This document shows positions 16,752 to 24,058 of a DNA stretch of 64,000 nucleotides, piece by piece. A program made the translations under genes and the position numbers. Under the pieces are notes generated by a model that was given only the letters and a program-made list of their open reading frames with translations, did not search any database and was not told the DNA's origin. Origin of the DNA: Streptomyces sp. Ru62 (GTDB lineage: Bacteria; Actinomycetota; Actinomycetes; Streptomycetales; Streptomycetaceae); NCBI RefSeq assembly GCF_002920615.1, contig NZ_PQSU01000004.1, forward strand, positions 186,001 through 250,000, written 5' to 3'. Within the stretch, counting starts at the first letter, position 1; each line of letters begins with the position of its first letter.

Positions 16752-17093
16752 TCAGATGTCCACGTTCACGCCACCGGGAAATGCGTACTGGTCGTGCGGG
16801 CGCATCGTCACCGTCTTCCACGCGCCGGTCGACCCGATGTTCAGGCAGGAGTCGAACGGGTACAGATACGTGTAGACGGGGCCGTAGCGGCCGCTCCAGA
16901 TGTGACCGTCGTCGGACTCGGCGTACCAGTAGAAGAACTGCTGGTTGTTGGGCGCGATGAGAACCCGCTCGTAGGGCTTGATACGCCACCAGCCCATGGT
17001 CCGGTAATCCCCGTACTGCCCGCATGCCTGCGGGTCCCAGTACATTCCGGCCACCTGGATCGTCGAGGAATGACTGTTGCGGAAGTACGGCAT
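16752..17093 (-). CDS. DUF1036-like protein
   Basis: The 113-residue protein is rich in aromatic residues. FRNSHSSTIQVAGMYWD, MGWWRIKPYERV and FFYWYAESDDGHIW match the pattern of DUF1036 proteins, whose function is not established. Two Cys (ACGQY, DSCLN) could pair. No signal peptide is seen. GAGGAG lies before ATG 17093, and the upstream small-protein gene ends only 2 nt away, so the two are co-translated. The partner downstream is the astacin-like protease. A simple reading is a substrate, inhibitor or targeting factor of that protease, but this is only inferred from context. Confidence 0.7.
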   Translation of the reverse strand: MPYFRNSHSSTIQVAGMYWDPQACGQYGDYRTMGWWRIKPYERVLIAPNNQQFFYWYAESDDGHIWSGRYGPVYTYLYPFDSCLNIGSTGAWKTVTMRPHDQYAFPGGVNVDI

Positions 17094-17095
17094 GG

Positions 17096-17359
17096 TCACT
17101 CTCCTCGCTGCCGAGCCGCCTCGATGTGCCGGCGCCACCGTTCCGCCAGCGTGTCCTGCGGCACTTCTTCCTCCGGTACGACGGGAGGGGCCGGCACGGC
17201 CGCGGCGTCGGCGGCACCGGCCGCCGGACCTTCGTCCTCGTGGATCCTCGGGTCGAGCCCGCTCCGGACGTCCTCCTCCGGGGCCTCCTGGAGCAGTTCG
17301 ACACCCGGCTCGAAGGCCTGGAGCGGTGCCGGGACGCCCGACGGTTGATTGTTGGACAT
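17096..17359 (-). CDS. Small acidic protein of the metalloprotease operon
   Basis: An 87-residue acidic protein, rich in Glu, Pro and Ala, with no signal peptide, membrane segment or Cys; the end (ERWRRHIEAARQRGE) is a charged helix. I do not recognise it. I chose ATG 17359; an in-frame GTG at 17368 has AAAGGGG at better spacing and is an equally good start (90 residues). Its stop is 2 nt before the DUF1036-type gene, and the astacin-like gene follows. Possible roles include a peptide substrate, chaperone or inhibitor of the protease. Confidence 0.65.
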   Translation of the reverse strand: MSNNQPSGVPAPLQAFEPGVELLQEAPEEDVRSGLDPRIHEDEGPAAGAADAAAVPAPPVVPEEEVPQDTLAERWRRHIEAARQRGE

Positions 17360-17442
17360 GCGAAACACCCCATCCCCTTTGATTGACCATTGAATGGGTG
17401 TGGTGATGAACCGTTGAACGAGCCATTTCTGACCCGGTGAAT

Positions 17443-17464
17443 GAATTCCGGAACGCCGGAATTC
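17443..17464. promoter_or_regulatory. Perfect inverted repeat between two minus-strand genes
   Basis: GAATTCCGG (17443-17451) and CCGGAATTC (17456-17464) form a perfect 9-bp inverted repeat around AACG. It lies in the 188-bp gap between the hypothetical gene that ends at 17557 and the small-protein operon. It could be an operator for that operon or the terminator of the gene upstream; it lacks a T-run. Confidence 0.5.
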
Positions 17465-17556
17465 CGCTACTTCCGATGCTGCTCCAGCTTTCGCCGCCCT
17501 GCATCCCGGGGAACGGGGGCAGCGTCAGAAAGCGTGGTGGAGAAGCGAGTTGACGC

Positions 17557-18177
17557 TCAGGTGAGGACGGCCGTCCGCTGGAGCAGCCCCCAGGTGAACT
17601 CGGCGACCACCTGCCGCCGTACGCCGTCGTGGTCGGGGGCGGTGAGGGCCAGCCCCCACCGGGTCGGGGCGGTGCCCTCCAGCGGACGTGCGGGGGCGAA
17701 GGCGCGGGCGGCCTCGTCCACCGTGCAGGACCACGGGGTCAGATCCTCCAGCGTGCGCAGCTCCGGCGCCGGCGCACCCGGCGCCCGCACCAGCCACGCG
17801 TTCCAGACCCCGCCGTCGGGTCCGACGAGCACCTCGAAGCGCAGGGCGGGCCAGAGCGGCAGGGTCCACCGCCGGGCCTCGCAGTCGGCGTCGCCCAGCC
17901 GGCGGGGCACCACGGACTCCGGTTCACCGAGGACGGAGCGGTACCGGGCGGCCGCGCCGCGGGACCGGGGTGAGCGGACCATGGCCTGCCACCGCTTGTT
18001 GGCCTCCCGCATGTCCCCGACCGAGGCGCCCAGCCGCCGCCGGGCGTCCTCCACGAGGTCCGGGTTGTGGTCGGCCATGCGGCGCAGCAGGACCAGCTGG
18101 AAGTCGAGATCCATGGTGTCCATGGTGCCCGTGACCACAGGGGTCGTTCCCGACCCATTGCCCGCACCACCCACCAT
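17557..18177 (-). CDS. Hypothetical cytosolic protein
   Basis: A 206-residue protein with good codon bias that I do not recognise. Residues about 20-75 (LVLLRRMADHNPDLVEDARR) look helical. The second half (RWTLPLWPALRFEVLVG, WNAWLVRAPG) looks like mixed alpha/beta. No signal or membrane segment. ATG 18177 is the outermost start; ATG 18123 (MDTMDLDF) is an alternative, and no clear ribosome binding site separates them. It is divergent from the IclR gene, sharing a 77-bp region that holds the IclR-type operator, so it might be affected by that regulator. Confidence 0.65.
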   Translation of the reverse strand: MVGGAGNGSGTTPVVTGTMDTMDLDFQLVLLRRMADHNPDLVEDARRRLGASVGDMREANKRWQAMVRSPRSRGAAARYRSVLGEPESVVPRRLGDADCEARRWTLPLWPALRFEVLVGPDGGVWNAWLVRAPGAPAPELRTLEDLTPWSCTVDEAARAFAPARPLEGTAPTRWGLALTAPDHDGVRRQVVAEFTWGLLQRTAVLT

Positions 18178-18180
18178 GAC

Positions 18181-18186
18181 TAGCCT
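18181..18186 (+). promoter_or_regulatory. Possible -10 box for the IclR gene
   Basis: TAGCCT fits a streptomycete -10 hexamer. It lies 18 bp before the putative operator at 18204-18230, which would place the operator just downstream of the transcription start, a repressing position. Confidence 0.4.
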
Positions 18187-18203
18187 GTGTTCGTCATGCC
18201 GAT

Positions 18204-18230
18204 CGTCTGTTGAAATCTCGAACGCAGACG
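18204..18230. promoter_or_regulatory. Putative IclR operator (TTCGAG-type) before the IclR gene
   Basis: The core TTGAAATCTCGAAC (18210-18223) reads GTTCGAGATTTC on the other strand and is framed by CGTCTG and CAGACG, making a longer inverted repeat. The same GTTCGAG(A/G)T element recurs at 23406-23459, 41036-41063 and, less exactly, 38754-38769, all before sugar-catabolism genes. Autoregulation by the IclR protein is inferred. Confidence 0.6.
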
Positions 18231-18254
18231 CCAGACCAAGGGAGGGGGCCGGAC

Positions 18255-19028
18255 GTGGGACGCCTCGTGCCTGCCGTGACCCGGGCTCTCGACATTCTTG
18301 AGCTGTTCCTCGACGGGGACGGGACGCTCTCCGCCCCCGACATCGTGCGCAAGCTCCAGCTGCCCCGCACCACCGTGCACGAGCTGGTCACCACGCTCGC
18401 CGCCCGGTCGTACATCGTGCCGGTGCCCGGCCAGCCCGGACGGTACCGGCTCGGGGTACGCCCGTACCAGCTCGGCAGCCGTTACGCCGAGCAGCTCGAC
18501 CTCGCCGCCGAGGGCCAGCAGGTGGCCCGCTCCGTCGCCGAGACCTGCGACGAGACGGTGCACGTCGCCATCCTGGAGGGCACCGACGTCATCTACATCG
18601 CCAAGGTCGACTCCACGCACGCGGTCCGCATGGTCTCCGCCGCCGGCCGCCGGCTGCCCGCCCACTGCACCTCCGTCGGCAAGATGCTGCTGGCCTCGCT
18701 GCCCGAGCCGGAGCTGACCGCGCGGATCCCCGACGGGACCGAACTGGCCGCGATGACCCCGAACAGCATCACCGACCCGGCCGCCCTGCGCGAGGTCCTC
18801 GCGGACATCCGGCAGCGCGGGATCGCGGTGGAGAACCGCGAGTCCAACCCCGACGTCTCCTGTGTGGCCGCGCCGGTCCGCGACCGCACCGGACAGGTCG
18901 TGGCCGCGCTGTCGATCTCCGTCCCGATGATCCGCTGGAGCGACGAGCGCCGGGCCGAGCTGGAGCAACTGGCCGCGAAGGGCGCGGCGGAACTGTCGGA
19001 GCGGCTGGGCCACCGGAGCGCGGCATGA
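18255..19028 (+). CDS. IclR-family transcriptional regulator of sugar catabolism
   Basis: The 257-residue protein has an N-terminal winged helix (ALDILELFLDGDGTLSAPDIV...TTVHELVTTLAARSYI; residues 8-70) and the IclR effector-binding domain (VHVAILEGTDVIYIAKVDS, HCTSVGKMLLAS, SNPDVSCVAAPVRD). IclR proteins bind small acids or sugars and repress or activate catabolic operons. GTG 18255 is preceded by GGGAGGGGG; an upstream in-frame ATG at 18210 lies inside the operator and is less likely. Its TGA overlaps the ATG of the SMP-30 lactonase gene (ATGA), so both are co-translated. This makes an aldonolactone/aldonate pathway its probable target. Confidence 0.92.
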   Translation: MGRLVPAVTRALDILELFLDGDGTLSAPDIVRKLQLPRTTVHELVTTLAARSYIVPVPGQPGRYRLGVRPYQLGSRYAEQLDLAAEGQQVARSVAETCDETVHVAILEGTDVIYIAKVDSTHAVRMVSAAGRRLPAHCTSVGKMLLASLPEPELTARIPDGTELAAMTPNSITDPAALREVLADIRQRGIAVENRESNPDVSCVAAPVRDRTGQVVAALSISVPMIRWSDERRAELEQLAAKGAAELSERLGHRSAA

Positions 19029-19870
19029 CGGCGTACGAGGTCGCGGTGCGGGCGGAGGCCGCGCTCGGCGAGGGACCCACCTGGGACCCGGCGACGGGCC
19101 GGCTGATCTGGCTGGACATCCTGGGCGCGCGGCTGCACACCTACGAGCCCTCCTCCGGCCGGCGCACGGTCCGTACGACACCGCAGCACGTCGGCGCGGC
19201 CAAGCCCCGGGCGGGCGGCGGCCTGGTGCTCAACCTGCGGGACGGCGTGGGCCTGCTGGACTCCGACGACACGTTCCGCTGGCTGCACCACGAGCCGGTC
19301 GCGGGGCGCCGCGCGAACGACGCGGCGGTGGCGCCCGACGGTTCGCTGTGGGCGGGCACGATGCGGTACGACGAGGCGCCCGGCGGGGGCACGCTGTCCC
19401 GGCTGACCGGGGACGGCGCCGTGCGCACGGTCCTGCCGGACGTCACGGTCAGCAACGGCACGGGCTGGAGCCCCGACGGCCGTCTGATGTACTACATCGA
19501 CAGCCCCACCCGGCGCGTCGACGTCTTCGACCACGACGCGGACGGCATCCATGAGCGCCGGACGCTGGTGGAGATCGAGGAGGGCGCGGGCTTCCCGGAC
19601 GGGCTGACCGTCGACGCGGAGGGCTGCGTGTGGGTGGCGCTGTGGGACGGGGGAGCGGTCCGCCGCTACACGCCCGCCGGCGAGCTGGACCGGGTGATCA
19701 CCTTGCCGACCCCCCGCACGACAGCCTGCGCATTCGGTGGCCCCGCCCTGACCGACCTCTACATCACGACCGCCCGCACGGGCCTGCCGCCTTCCGACCC
19801 CCTGTCGGGCTCCCTGCTCGTGGTACCCGGCGCGGGACAGGGCCTGCCCCAACCGCCGTTCCAGGGCTGA
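19025..19870 (+). CDS. SMP-30/gluconolactonase-family sugar lactonase
   Basis: A 281-residue six-bladed propeller of the SMP-30/gluconolactonase/LRE family, which hydrolyses aldonolactones with one divalent metal. Candidate ligands are visible: Glu in ALGEGPTWD (near residue 17), Asn in RRANDAAV and VSNGTGWS, and Asp in GFPDGLTVDAEG. It is cytosolic. It is translationally coupled to the IclR gene. The aldose dehydrogenase (38853) and enolase-superfamily dehydratase (39854) needed before and after this step are encoded 19 kb away under the same type of operator. Likely substrates are L-arabino- or D-galactono-lactone; the exact sugar is not determined by sequence. Confidence 0.88.
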   Translation: MTAYEVAVRAEAALGEGPTWDPATGRLIWLDILGARLHTYEPSSGRRTVRTTPQHVGAAKPRAGGGLVLNLRDGVGLLDSDDTFRWLHHEPVAGRRANDAAVAPDGSLWAGTMRYDEAPGGGTLSRLTGDGAVRTVLPDVTVSNGTGWSPDGRLMYYIDSPTRRVDVFDHDADGIHERRTLVEIEEGAGFPDGLTVDAEGCVWVALWDGGAVRRYTPAGELDRVITLPTPRTTACAFGGPALTDLYITTARTGLPPSDPLSGSLLVVPGAGQGLPQPPFQG

Positions 19871-19920
19871 GCCCGCCGACGCGCCTCGCGGGCGGGCGGC
19901 ACCACGCAGCCGACGGAACC

Positions 19921-19948
19921 GCAGTTCCCCAGGGGCGCGGGGAACTGC
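19921..19948. terminator. Streptomyces-type hairpin repeat after the lactonase gene
   Basis: GCAGTTCCCC (19921-19930) and GGGGAACTGC (19939-19948) form a 10-bp stem with an 8-nt loop. This sequence is a familiar dispersed element in Streptomyces intergenic regions. Placed between the convergent lactonase and oxidoreductase genes, it can serve as a bidirectional terminator. Confidence 0.65.
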
Positions 19949-19969
19949 GCGACCGGCCACCACGGACCC

Positions 19970-19995
19970 GCGGACGGCGGACGGCGGACGGCGGA
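19970..19995. repeat. 7-bp tandem repeat, 3.7 copies
   Basis: gcggacg is repeated head to tail 3.7 times just before the 3' end of the FAD-oxidoreductase gene, outside any coding region. The remaining bases of this 137-bp gap hold only the hairpin described at 19921. Confidence 0.8.
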
Positions 19996-20007
19996 GCCCC
20001 CCGCGCC

Positions 20008-21402
20008 CTACAACCCCGCGGACCGGCGCTCCTGAGAGGTCAGCGGCGGAGCAGCAAGCGCCGGCTTCAAAGGCCCCGCCACCGCCGCGACCACCACACT
20101 CGGCGCCAGCAGCGCCTCCGCCCCCCGCTGAAGCGCCGTCACGTCCGTCACCCGCCGGGCCACGCGCCCGTTCCCCGTGGCGGTCCGCAGCAGGCGGCCG
20201 ACGTACGCGGCCAGCACCCGGTCCCGCAGCGTCGGCCCCTCCTCGGTCGCGCCCGCATAGAACACGTCCGCCCCGACGGCGAGATCCCATGCCGCCCGGA
20301 CCGTCCGCCCGACCGCCTTCTGCGCCTCCCGGGCCAGTCCCCGGCCGCCCAGCCCCTGACGCCGTACCACGTCCCGCAGGGCCAGCGCCGATCGTGCGGC
20401 CACCGCCATGCCGTGCCCGTACACCGGGTTCAGCGCGCACACCGCGTCGCCGACGACCACGAAGTTCTCCGGCCACACCGGCATCCGCTCGAAGAAGTGG
20501 CGCCGGTTCGCCGTCGTCCGCGTGACCGCCACCTCGCCGAGCGGCTCCGCGCCCCCGCCCAGCAGCTCCCCGATCAGCGGATGCCGCAGCCCGTGACGGG
20601 CGTAGCGCTCGAACTCCTCGGCGGAGGACGGCGGTTCGTCACCGCGCCCGCCGAACAGCGTGACGATCCACTTGCCGTCCTCGACCGGCATCAACACGCC
20701 CCCGCGTCCGGTCCCGGAACCCCGCGGATCGGGCTCGATGTTGACGACCGGGAAACCGGCCCGGGCCGCCTCCGGCGCCCGGTACAGCCGGCTGGCGTAC
20801 ACCAGCCCGGAGTCGACCTCCCGCCGCTCGACGGCGGGCAGTCCCAGCCCGGTCAGCCACCCCGCCGCCCGCGAGCCGCGCCCGGTCGCGTCCACGACCA
20901 GGTCGGCCGTCAGCGTCCGCTCGGCGCTGTCGTGGGCGCGGATGCGCACCCCCGTCACCGCGCCGCCCGCACCGGTGAGCCCCGTCGCCTCGGCCCGCTC
21001 CACCAGTGCGATCCGCCCGTCGGCCAGCACCAGCCCCCGTACCACCCAGTCCAGCAGATCCCGGCTCGCCGGCAGCATGAACGCGGACTCGGCCCAGCGC
21101 CGGTACCAGCCGTACGGGGAGAGCGCCACCATGTCCGTGGTCATCGGCACCCGGCTCACCCCGGCCGCGCACAACCGCCCGATCGCCCCGGGCAGCAGTT
21201 CCTCCAGTGCCCGCGCCCCGCCCGACCAGAGCTGATGCACATGCCGGGCCTGGGGCAGTCCCTTGCGGGGCGCGGGCCCGTCGGGCAGCGCGTCCCGCTC
21301 GACCACCGTCACCCGGGCGCCGCCGGCCGCCAGGGCACGGGCCGTGAGCAGGCCGGCGAGGGAGCCGCCGAGAACGACGGCGGTGGGTCTGTGCTCATTC
21401 AT
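20008..21402 (-). CDS. FAD-dependent oxidoreductase (flavin monooxygenase type)
   Basis: A 464-residue protein with an N-terminal dinucleotide fold (VVLGGSLAGLLTARALAAGGARVTVVERD, residues 7-35). A second FAD motif, VVVGDAVCALNPVYGHGM, lies near residue 330, and LVVDATGRGSRAAGWL near residue 170, typical of PHBH-like flavoprotein monooxygenases and geranylgeranyl-reductase relatives. The substrate is unknown. I start at ATG 21402 (MNEHRP), which overlaps the stop of the preceding MAB_1171c-like gene by 8 nt. It is the last gene of a three-gene operon with an ImmA/IrrE-like protein and a membrane protein. Such neighbours suggest a signalling or redox-linked accessory role more than central metabolism. 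Confidence 0.85.
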   Translation of the reverse strand: MNEHRPTAVVLGGSLAGLLTARALAAGGARVTVVERDALPDGPAPRKGLPQARHVHQLWSGGARALEELLPGAIGRLCAAGVSRVPMTTDMVALSPYGWYRRWAESAFMLPASRDLLDWVVRGLVLADGRIALVERAEATGLTGAGGAVTGVRIRAHDSAERTLTADLVVDATGRGSRAAGWLTGLGLPAVERREVDSGLVYASRLYRAPEAARAGFPVVNIEPDPRGSGTGRGGVLMPVEDGKWIVTLFGGRGDEPPSSAEEFERYARHGLRHPLIGELLGGGAEPLGEVAVTRTTANRRHFFERMPVWPENFVVVGDAVCALNPVYGHGMAVAARSALALRDVVRRQGLGGRGLAREAQKAVGRTVRAAWDLAVGADVFYAGATEEGPTLRDRVLAAYVGRLLRTATGNGRVARRVTDVTALQRGAEALLAPSVVVAAVAGPLKPALAAPPLTSQERRSAGL

Positions 21403-22624
21403 GAACGGCAACGCTCTCTGCTGGGACGGCCGCACGCGCGCGCACCGCCGCGATGTCGTCGGAACGGCGGAGGGCTCGGGAGACGGCCCCGATCTCCTGG
21501 AGCAGGTTCGTGGTGTCCGGCCCGGTGGCCGCCTCGGACGGCTCCGGCGTACGGGCCTTGGTCTCGACGGCGTCGAGGATGCTCACCGCGGCCGCCAGCG
21601 CGCGGGCCCGCTCGGGCGGGTGGCCGAGGCCGAGCGCGGCGTCGTACGCGCGCCGGCCGAGCCCGGTGTCGATGTGCCGGGCCAGCGGCAGCAGCACGTC
21701 CCGGATGAACGTTTCGCGCCGGGTGAGCCGCAGTTCGGGCGTGGCGCGCAGCACGAACGGCACCCCTTCGCCGTTCGCGGTGCGCATCAGCTGGTACAGG
21801 GGCCGCAGGTCGCGGTGGGCGAGCCGGACCCGCCAGCGGTCGTGCAGGTACTGGCCGGCGTGCGGCAGGATGAAGCCGACGGCGATGAGAATGGCGGAGA
21901 GCGCGGCCACGGGCGGGGCCAGATCGGTGCTCAGCCAGTCCAGGTCCTGGCCGAACCAGCGGGCGACGACGGCGATCAGCTTGACCGCGTCGAAGATCAG
22001 GTTCAGCACGTATCCGGCGCCCAGCAGCTTCAGGCCCCAGCGCAGCCAGGCGTCCAGGCCCTCGGTGCGCACCCAGTTCCAGATGAGCCGGGAGGTGATC
22101 AGGCAGGCCACGGCGTGCGCGACGAGGTAGAGCAGGATCTCCTCGCGCATGAACGGGGTGGTCGCGTAGTGGGTGTCCAGGTCCCGCAGCCGCTCCTCGG
22201 GGGCGTCGGCGAGCAGGAACAGCACCCACAGGGCGACGATCACCCCCGAGTACACCGAAATCACCCAGCGCATGGCGCGGCGGGTGGCGGCCGAGCGGTC
22301 GGACAGGCCGTTGCGCCAGGTGATGATGAGCAGCAGACAGGAGCCGCAGAACGCGGTGATCAGCGAATAGCACCAGGGCGCCGAGATGTTGGGCACGCCG
22401 GTCACCCGGTTGACCCAGGCGATGGTGGACGGGGTGCAGAACACGAACACCGCGCAGGCGAGCAGCAGCAGGCCGCCGACCGCGCGCAGCAGCGGGTCCC
22501 GCCACAGCCGGATGATGGTGGGCAGCTTGATCACCAGGGCGGCGGTGAGCACGGCCGTGGGGATCCAGAAGGAGATGTAGAACTCGTCGAGGAATCCCGA
22601 GGGGTTCAGCGCCAGCCGGATCAC
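21395..22624 (-). CDS. MAB_1171c-like integral membrane protein
   Basis: The 409-residue protein has seven predicted membrane segments in the first 290 residues (for example FYISFWIPTAVLTAALVI, VGGLLLLACAVFVFC, WVISVYSGVIVALWVLFLL). A cytosolic helical C-terminal domain of about 120 residues (LRLTRRETFIRDVLLPLARHID) follows. This is the MAB_1171c family, called a putative transporter without experimental support that I know of. GTG 22624 overlaps the stop of the ImmA-like gene (GTGA), so it is coupled to it; in actinobacteria these two families are often adjacent. The usual third partner, a Cro/C1-type regulator, is not present beside them here. Confidence 0.8.
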   Translation of the reverse strand: MIRLALNPSGFLDEFYISFWIPTAVLTAALVIKLPTIIRLWRDPLLRAVGGLLLLACAVFVFCTPSTIAWVNRVTGVPNISAPWCYSLITAFCGSCLLLIITWRNGLSDRSAATRRAMRWVISVYSGVIVALWVLFLLADAPEERLRDLDTHYATTPFMREEILLYLVAHAVACLITSRLIWNWVRTEGLDAWLRWGLKLLGAGYVLNLIFDAVKLIAVVARWFGQDLDWLSTDLAPPVAALSAILIAVGFILPHAGQYLHDRWRVRLAHRDLRPLYQLMRTANGEGVPFVLRATPELRLTRRETFIRDVLLPLARHIDTGLGRRAYDAALGLGHPPERARALAAAVSILDAVETKARTPEPSEAATGPDTTNLLQEIGAVSRALRRSDDIAAVRARAAVPAESVAVHE

Positions 22625-23253
22625 CGGGCCGCTCCGCCACGCCCCCGGTATCCGAGGGAACGCTGCACCGGGTCCGGCGGGGTGGTGCGGGCCCCGCTGA
22701 GGTGGCCCCGGAACAGGGTGGCCAGGCGGTGCCCGAAGTCGTCGGCCTCGGCCTCGTCGGTCTCCCGGGAGCCGTCGCGGGCGGCCACGGTGAGGGCCGC
22801 CTCCCGCCAGCCGGGCGTGTCGGTGAGGGCCCGGGCGGCGGCGGCCCCGGCCAGGTGGTGGTGCCGGTGCCCGGCGTGCAGGTGCCACAGCTCGTGCCCG
22901 AGGATGACCAGTTGCTGCACGGCCTCGGCGCGCTCCTCCACGATGACCAGGTCGAAGTCGGCGAACTCGACCCACAGACCGGTGACTTCGAGCTCGTCCG
23001 GGAAGCGTTCGAAGCGCAGCTCCACCGGCCGACCGCCTCGCAGCGCGCTCATCTCCTCGCACAGCGCCCGGCACAACGCCCGTATGCCGTCGGGTGGTTC
23101 GGGCCGGGCGCGGACGGCGGCGGCGAGGTCGCCGGCCAGGGCGCGCATCGCCGAGCCGGGACCGGAGCGCCGTATGCGGGCCGGGCCGGAGCGGGAGCGT
23201 CGCAGTCGTGAGGTCAGGCGTGCCGCCTGCTCCCGCGCGCCCCCGAAACTCAT
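22621..23253 (-). CDS. ImmA/IrrE-like zinc metallopeptidase-fold protein
   Basis: A 210-residue cytosolic protein with HELWHLHAGH (HExxH zinc motif) near residue 118 and a later acidic residue in ETDEAEADDFGHRLA, the layout of ImmA/IrrE peptidases that cleave or sense HTH repressors. The N-terminal region is Arg-rich. ATG 23253 has GGGAG at good spacing. It opens an operon with the MAB_1171c-like membrane protein and the FAD oxidoreductase. No HTH repressor is encoded next to it, so its target, if it is a protease, must lie elsewhere. The upstream gap is shared with the sugar-operator region that faces the other way. Confidence 0.78.
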   Translation of the reverse strand: MSFGGAREQAARLTSRLRRSRSGPARIRRSGPGSAMRALAGDLAAAVRARPEPPDGIRALCRALCEEMSALRGGRPVELRFERFPDELEVTGLWVEFADFDLVIVEERAEAVQQLVILGHELWHLHAGHRHHHLAGAAAARALTDTPGWREAALTVAARDGSRETDEAEADDFGHRLATLFRGHLSGARTTPPDPVQRSLGYRGRGGAAR

Positions 23254-23405
23254 CTGTCTCCCTTCCCACCACCGGTTGCGGCTGGTCCGAGCGTACGCGC
23301 CTGGATGTGTCCGCGTCATGCGATCCGGCGACCGTTGTTCAACAAGGAACCACCTATGAGCTTGTGCCCGACCCATTGACGCGGAAGCGCTCCGAATCTA
23401 CGGTC

Positions 23406-23459
23406 CCGTTCGAGGTTACGAGCGCTATCCGATATCTCGAACGGCGATACCTCGAACGG
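23406..23459. promoter_or_regulatory. Cluster of three TTCGAG-type operator half-sites
   Basis: CCGTTCGAGGT (23406-23416), ATATCTCGAACGG (23432-23444) and ATACCTCGAACGG (23447-23459) are inverted copies of one element; the first and third are exact reverse complements over 11 bp. They lie just upstream of the transporter relics and the GH51 gene and match the elements at 18204, 38754 and 41036. Confidence 0.65.
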
Positions 23460-23470
23460 TGGGGCAAGGT

Positions 23471-23795
23471 ATGGGACAACCTGGCCTGAATCGCAGGCGA
23501 CTTCTCGGCGCGGCGGCCGGCTTGACGGCAGCAGCCGGCTTCGGCTTCGCCGCCCTCGGCAGCGGGGCCGACGCACTCGCCTCCGGCACGCACACCCGGG
23601 TCCGCTACTGGAACCTCCGGCCGCCGGCAACCACGCACCCGACCTCGGCGTCATGCACATCGGCCGCGTCGCCGGCTTCTCGCCGGGCCGGCTCCTGGAC
23701 GCCTGGGACGTCGGCCTGCTCGCCGAGTACGGCCTGCGCGAGCAGGACTACAACCCCCGGCTGTGGCAGCGCGGCGTCATCGACGGCGAGCTCTA
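23471..23795 (+). pseudogene. Remnant of sugar ABC transporter solute-binding protein
   Basis: ATG 23471 opens a Tat/Sec-type leader (NRRRLLGAAAGLTAAAG) followed by HTRVRYWNLR, the usual start of a sugar-binding protein. At about 23617-23630 the frame shifts by one and continues as APDLGVMHIGRVAGFSPGRL...WQRGVIDGELYR, a segment that lies some 100 residues further into such proteins. At about 23790 the homology breaks off. So at least two deletions removed most of the gene. The lead promoter and operator remain upstream. It is not expected to give a working protein. Confidence 0.82.
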
Positions 23796-24019
23796 TCGCC
23801 TCGTGGAACAACTTCCTGTGGCCCTACATGGTGACCAACGACCCCGACCTGATGACCATGCCGAACGGCATCGCGACCGTCATGAACTCCTACGGCATCC
23901 AGTGGGCCCAGCTGATGGCCGGCGGCCTCATGGCGGGACTGCCGCTGATCGTCGTCTTCGTCTTCTTCCAGCGCCAGATCGTGGCGGGCGTCGCCCCCAC
24001 CGGCCTGGCCGGCCAGTAG
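23796..24019 (+). pseudogene. Remnant of sugar ABC permease (MalG-type C-terminus)
   Basis: From about 23796 the frame reads ASWNNFLWPYMVTND...YGIQWAQLMAGGLMAGLPLIVV...QRQIVAGVAPTGLAGQ and stops at 24019. This is the last 70 residues or so of a MalG-type carbohydrate permease, including its final membrane helix. Its 5' part, the other permease and most of the binding protein are gone, and the segment is joined directly to the binding-protein relic. GH51 starts 39 nt later, so this was the transporter of a GH51 operon. Confidence 0.85.
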
Positions 24020-24058
24020 CCACAGTCCGCACACAAGCCACCCACCCCGGAAGGCACC

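Noticed and set aside
23459..24019. A single real 186-residue protein over the transporter scar
   Set aside because: Its frame joins a binding-protein leader to a permease tail through a stretch without homology; the homologous middle piece is in another frame.
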